From contig CM065387.1 in NCBI GenBank assembly GCA_033060915.1, positions 29,278,501 through 29,342,500 of the forward strand: a stretch of DNA of 64,000 nucleotides, read 5' to 3'. Below are positions 60,822-64,000 of this stretch, piece by piece (the stretch's first letter is position 1; the number at the start of each line of letters is the position of its first letter). Both the position numbers and the translations under genes were made by a program. A model generated the notes under the pieces. That model did no database searches. It saw only the letters and a program-made list of their open reading frames with translations, and had not been told where the DNA came from. The stretch comes from Euryodendron excelsum. Taxonomy: Eukaryota > Streptophyta > Magnoliopsida > Ericales > Pentaphylacaceae.

Positions 60822-61470
60822 TGAGCGCATGTAGCATACGCTCCATCACCGGGAAGATTCGCCCAAACTTTGCCTCGATAATTGGGTCAATCGGGAAGGT
60901 TTCGAGAAAATCGGTCGCACTGGAGATGTTTTCCTAGCGCTTCCGATGAACTTTCATGTTTTCGAAAAGTTTGAATTATGTTTGGAGGTGAGTGATATCG
61001 CCTTGGGAAGCGTGCCAAAAAGGACACTTTTGTGGAGCGTCTGTGATACGCTCCGTGTGTGTTCGAAAGTAGCTGTTTTCATTTGATGTGATTGAGGCCT
61101 TCAAGAAGCAATCTATTCAATCGGACCGTTCCGATGGAAAGTACGCTGGAAATACTTTTCAGAATTTTCAAATTTATGCATTTCTCAAGCCGTTTGACGG
61201 TGCGTTTTAATCAAGGAATCGGAGAAAAAGTCAATCTTGGCAGAGCGTCTGCGAGACGCTCCAAGGGTTGCTGAAAGTTATAGTTTTCGCACCATACGAT
61301 GGGGGCTTTAGGAAGTGATCTATTTGATCGAGCCGTATCGATGGAAAGATCTATGGACGAGTGTTCGAGTATTCCCTGATGTACGCATTTCTCAAGTCGG
61401 TTGACGGTGCATTATAACATGGGAATCGGGGGAAAAGACAATTTAGGGGGAGCGTCTGCGAGACGCTCCA
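60822..61470. repeat. Tandem 207-bp repeat with a palindrome in each unit
   Basis: Inverted-repeat sites at 60822-60844, 61034-61054, 61242-61262 and 61449-61469 are spaced about 207-212 bp. The best has arms GGAGCGTCT and AGACGCTCC around GCG. Intervening sequence is also conserved (TCGATGGAAAG, GCATTTCTCAAG, TTGACGGTGC). Similar but weaker palindromes occur at 60671-60691 and 60707-60730. Confidence 0.85.
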
Positions 61471-61960
61471 GGGAACTTTTGTCGAATCGTGTGAGTTTAG
61501 CATCATAGGGTATTTCCTGGGTTAAACAAATGCAGGTGGTGAAACCCTCGCTCGAAATCCCAAGGCCAATGCTGTTTCGGGGCATTTTTGGGCTTCCAAG
61601 GGCAAAACGGTCATTTTGATCGGAGTTGACTAGAAATAGTTAGGAATGGACTGATATATTGTGTTAGGCGTGTAGGGCTATTCAGGGATGGTTTTGAGAG
61701 AGTCCGTTGCTATTCAGCAGGGTTTGTGCCATGCTGAGCCGCTCGGGGGCAAAACGGTCATTTTGACCGGAGTGGGCTGGAATAGGACCGGATTCGAATC
61801 GAATGGCGTGCGGGGGACGCCTGATGGTTTGACAACATTTGGAAGGATGGACTTATCGTTTTGAGGGATTTTAAACTTTCTCAAAACATGTCTAGAGGCC
61901 CAAAAGGGCAGGTTTGGTCATTTTTCACCGAGTCAGGCTAGCAGGCGCCGGTGTTGACCT

Positions 61961-62300
61961 AGGTGTTGGTTCCCGAGACCGCCCGGTCTAGAAAAACTAC
62001 CTGTGCGGTGTTCGTCTCTAAAAACTCCTGGTCTTAGAGAGCTACCTATAGGGTGGTGTTGGTTACTAAGAACGCTTGGACCCAGAAAGCTACCTGGAAG
62101 GGTGGTGTTGGTCTCCGGGAATGCCTGGTCCTGGAGAATTATCAAATGACGGACATTCTACGTTGGCGGGTTACCAGGCGCCAAAAGTGAACCGTTTGGA
62201 ATTTGATGAGGTGTTGGTCCCCGAGATCGCCCGATCTCGAGAAGCTACCTGGATGGCGTTGGTTTCCAGGACCACTTGGTCCAGAAAATTACTTGGAATA
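61961..62300. repeat. Degenerate 45-49-bp repeats with GGTGTTGGT motif
   Basis: Units starting near 61962, 62007, 62055, 62104, 62211 and 62257 share GGTGTTGGTxxCC(G/A)AGA, a CCTGGTC-like centre and GAAAGCTACCTGG. The spacing is broken once between 62150 and 62205. Confidence 0.75.
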
Positions 62301-63162
62301 ATGGTGCTTAAGGCTCCAGCGGATCCTTGTGAACCCGAGAAGCGACCAGTTGGTTGGATTGGAGATTGAAAAGCTCATCTTGAGCGTGCATGTGTTAAGA
62401 TGCTTGAAACCGAGCCCGGTCGGGCTGGAGATTGCCGAGTGGACAAAAATGGGGTGCTTACACTGCCAGAATCTCCACAATTGTCAAAAAATGCTTCCAC
62501 TAGTCAACTTAGTCTCTAAATTGAAACTAATGCAATACTTTAATGTTTAGCCTTATTAACTCCAATGTCATTCAAGTCCATTTTTATATGATTTTAATAA
62601 TAACAATCCATTGATGTATTTTGGGATTTTGCACACTTTGAAATATTTTAATTATAATTCTAAAATCATTTGATAGGTACCGGTTTTGTATACCAGAACA
62701 AATCACTCCTAAAGTCCTGACCAAACCTCACACTGATTAGGCGCTCTTGTAGGGCAAACTAACAAGGCGGCCCGAGCGTGGCATCAAACACCTCCCCAGC
62801 ACATTTTGAGATTCTCGTCTACAAATCAGCCAATGCCCTTTGACTGGGGGTACGATTACACTCATGAAGCATGTAGTCGTTACCCAAGAATCACTTCCAA
62901 CTGTCAGCTTTATATAAAAGTGTCTTTAACTCTCTCTAAGTACGAATCATCTAGTCAAAACTCTACTCATATACCCCCAAGTTCTATCACCTAATTTTGA
63001 TATCGGGGTATTCTTGGCAGGTACCACATCGGTGTTCATAGTCAAAAGACCCTTCATTCTCCACTGAATTGCTCGTGCTTGGCCTAGAGAGGATCGTTCA
63101 AGTTTATTGCATCATCAGTTGGCACCATCTCTAAGAACGACTTTCTTGTTAAGCAAGCAACC

Positions 63163-64000
63163 ATGGAGGATCAAAACATAACCAGGATGACAGCTTTGGA
63201 GCAACAGGTCGCTAACATGATGGACAATATGCAACAACTAATCACGTAGAATCAGGAGATACTTCAGAGGGTCCCTACGGCTCCATTTGCTATCCTTAAA
63301 GAAAATTAACAGCTTAGAAATCAGCAAGCAAATGGAGGCAGGATCGGGGTGATCAACCAAGGAGATGATGGCCTTGTCAGAACCAAATGTGGTGCATAAC
63401 AAGAAAATGAAGTGGGGCTAATAGAGAAAGAACACAGCCATGCTGCCCAATCTCGGTTGCGACAAGGCCCTCAAGTCACAAAGGTTATCGAATAGAAGAT
63501 AGAGAACCCCCACGCCTCGGACGAGTAGATCAGAGCCATGCAAACGCAGATGGCAGGAGTCTTGGAGGCAGATAAAACGAGAACTCCCAACACCGTCGAA
63601 GAGTTGGTGAACCGAACCGACTCACCATTCACCCAAGTAGTTATGGAACAGCCCTTACCACCGAAGTTCAAAATGCCTACTCTAGAGACCTTCGATGGGT
63701 CCAAGGACCCCTTGGACCATTTGGAGACATACAAGGCTCTGATGCACTTGCAAGCAATACCCGACAAAATCATGTGTCAAGCTTTCCCGTTCACCTCAAA
63801 GGGTCGGCCAAAGTGTGATTCAATAGCATCAAGCTAGGAACGAATGGAACATTCGTCCAACTCAGTTACCTGTTCATTAGACGCTACATAGGCGAACAGA
63901 GACAGAGGAGACCTTTTGCCTACTTGCTGACCGTGAAACAGGGAAGAAAAGAATCCCTTAGAGAGTTCATTGATGGCAATCAACCAATCAATTAGCCAAC
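63163..64000 (+). pseudogene. Ty3/Gypsy gag remnant, runs off the window
   Basis: The reading frame begins MEDQNITRMTALEQQVANMM, a usual start of plant Gypsy gag. In-frame stops lie at 63247, 63307, 63400, 63493 and 63526. The open part after 63538 has LPPKFKMPTLETFDGSKDPL and LQAIPDKIMCQAFP, matching the retrotransposon gag domain. A one-base loss near 63797 shifts the frame; the next frame then has a TGA where the family has tryptophan, followed by RRPFAYLLTVKQGRKESLREF. The protein would normally package element RNA; this copy cannot. Confidence 0.85.

Larger units (their letters stand above)
57809..63117 (+). repeat. Putative 5.3-kb LTR of a large Ty3/Gypsy element
   Basis: The stretch starts TGTCGCGCCCCG and ends ATCATCA just before TTGGCACCATCTCTAAGAACG, which looks like the primer-binding region of plant Gypsy elements; gag begins 46 bp later. 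LTRs of about 5 kb are known in the Tat/Ogre lineage. It contains several tandem repeats (59161-59400, 60822-61470, 61961-62300) and no gene. The second LTR lies outside the window, so the borders are inferred. Confidence 0.5.

Noticed and set aside
1..64000. CRISPR array, bacterial operon or plasmid features
   Set aside because: Repeats here are microsatellites, minisatellites or transposons; intron-split plant genes and no spacer-repeat pattern exclude these.

Overview
This is nuclear DNA from a flowering plant, most likely a dicot; the species cannot be told from the sequence. The evidence is AT-rich DNA full of short introns with plant-type splice sites, dense fragments of plant transposable elements (LINE, SINE, Copia, Gypsy, hAT, Mutator and MITE types), and one large plant gene. 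No bacterial, organellar or viral genes were seen.

The only intact protein gene I can support lies on the minus strand between 54929 (ATG) and 22415 (stop). Splicing by eye gives 24 coding exons totalling 3546 nt, an uninterrupted frame of 1181 residues. The product is an ARABIDOPSIS TRITHORAX 1/2-type histone H3 lysine-4 methyltransferase: acidic N-terminal region, Tudor-like/PWWP region, FYRN and FYRC, PHD finger, extended PHD, SET and post-SET. All introns are GT-AG except intron 2, which uses a GC donor. Coding sequence is about one ninth of the 32.5-kb gene; introns 4, 9, 12, 16, 19, 21 and 22 are long.

Layout: 1-21.9 kb is gene-free and transposon-rich (possible solo LTRs, a LINE RNase H relic carrying a nested 241-bp palindromic-ended insertion, two hAT-type elements with target-site duplications, a SINE). 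22.0-22.35 kb is a LINE 3' end lying tail-to-tail with the ATX gene. 22.4-54.9 kb is the ATX gene. Intron 22 holds a Mutator-like element and a broken retrocopy-like piece of a glycine-rich RNA-binding protein gene; intron 21 holds an Au-like SINE; intron 19 (7.3 kb) holds a LINE 3' end and a decayed Copia element with three long AT-rich repeat copies inside; intron 16 holds a SINE with a 10-bp target-site duplication. 55-57.8 kb is the upstream region, with GA, TTC and TA repeats near the start and a MITE farther out. 57.8-64 kb looks like the 5' end of a very large Ty3/Gypsy element on the plus strand: a putative 5.3-kb LTR with several minisatellites and a repeated hairpin, a primer-binding-like site, and a gag gene broken by stops and a frameshift, running off the window.

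I found no clear evidence of a new biological system. The most notable points are the fully resolved ATX gene with its GC-AG intron, the nested insertion whose empty site is preserved in the neighbouring repeat copy, the retrocopy in intron 22, and the hairpin array in the putative giant LTR.
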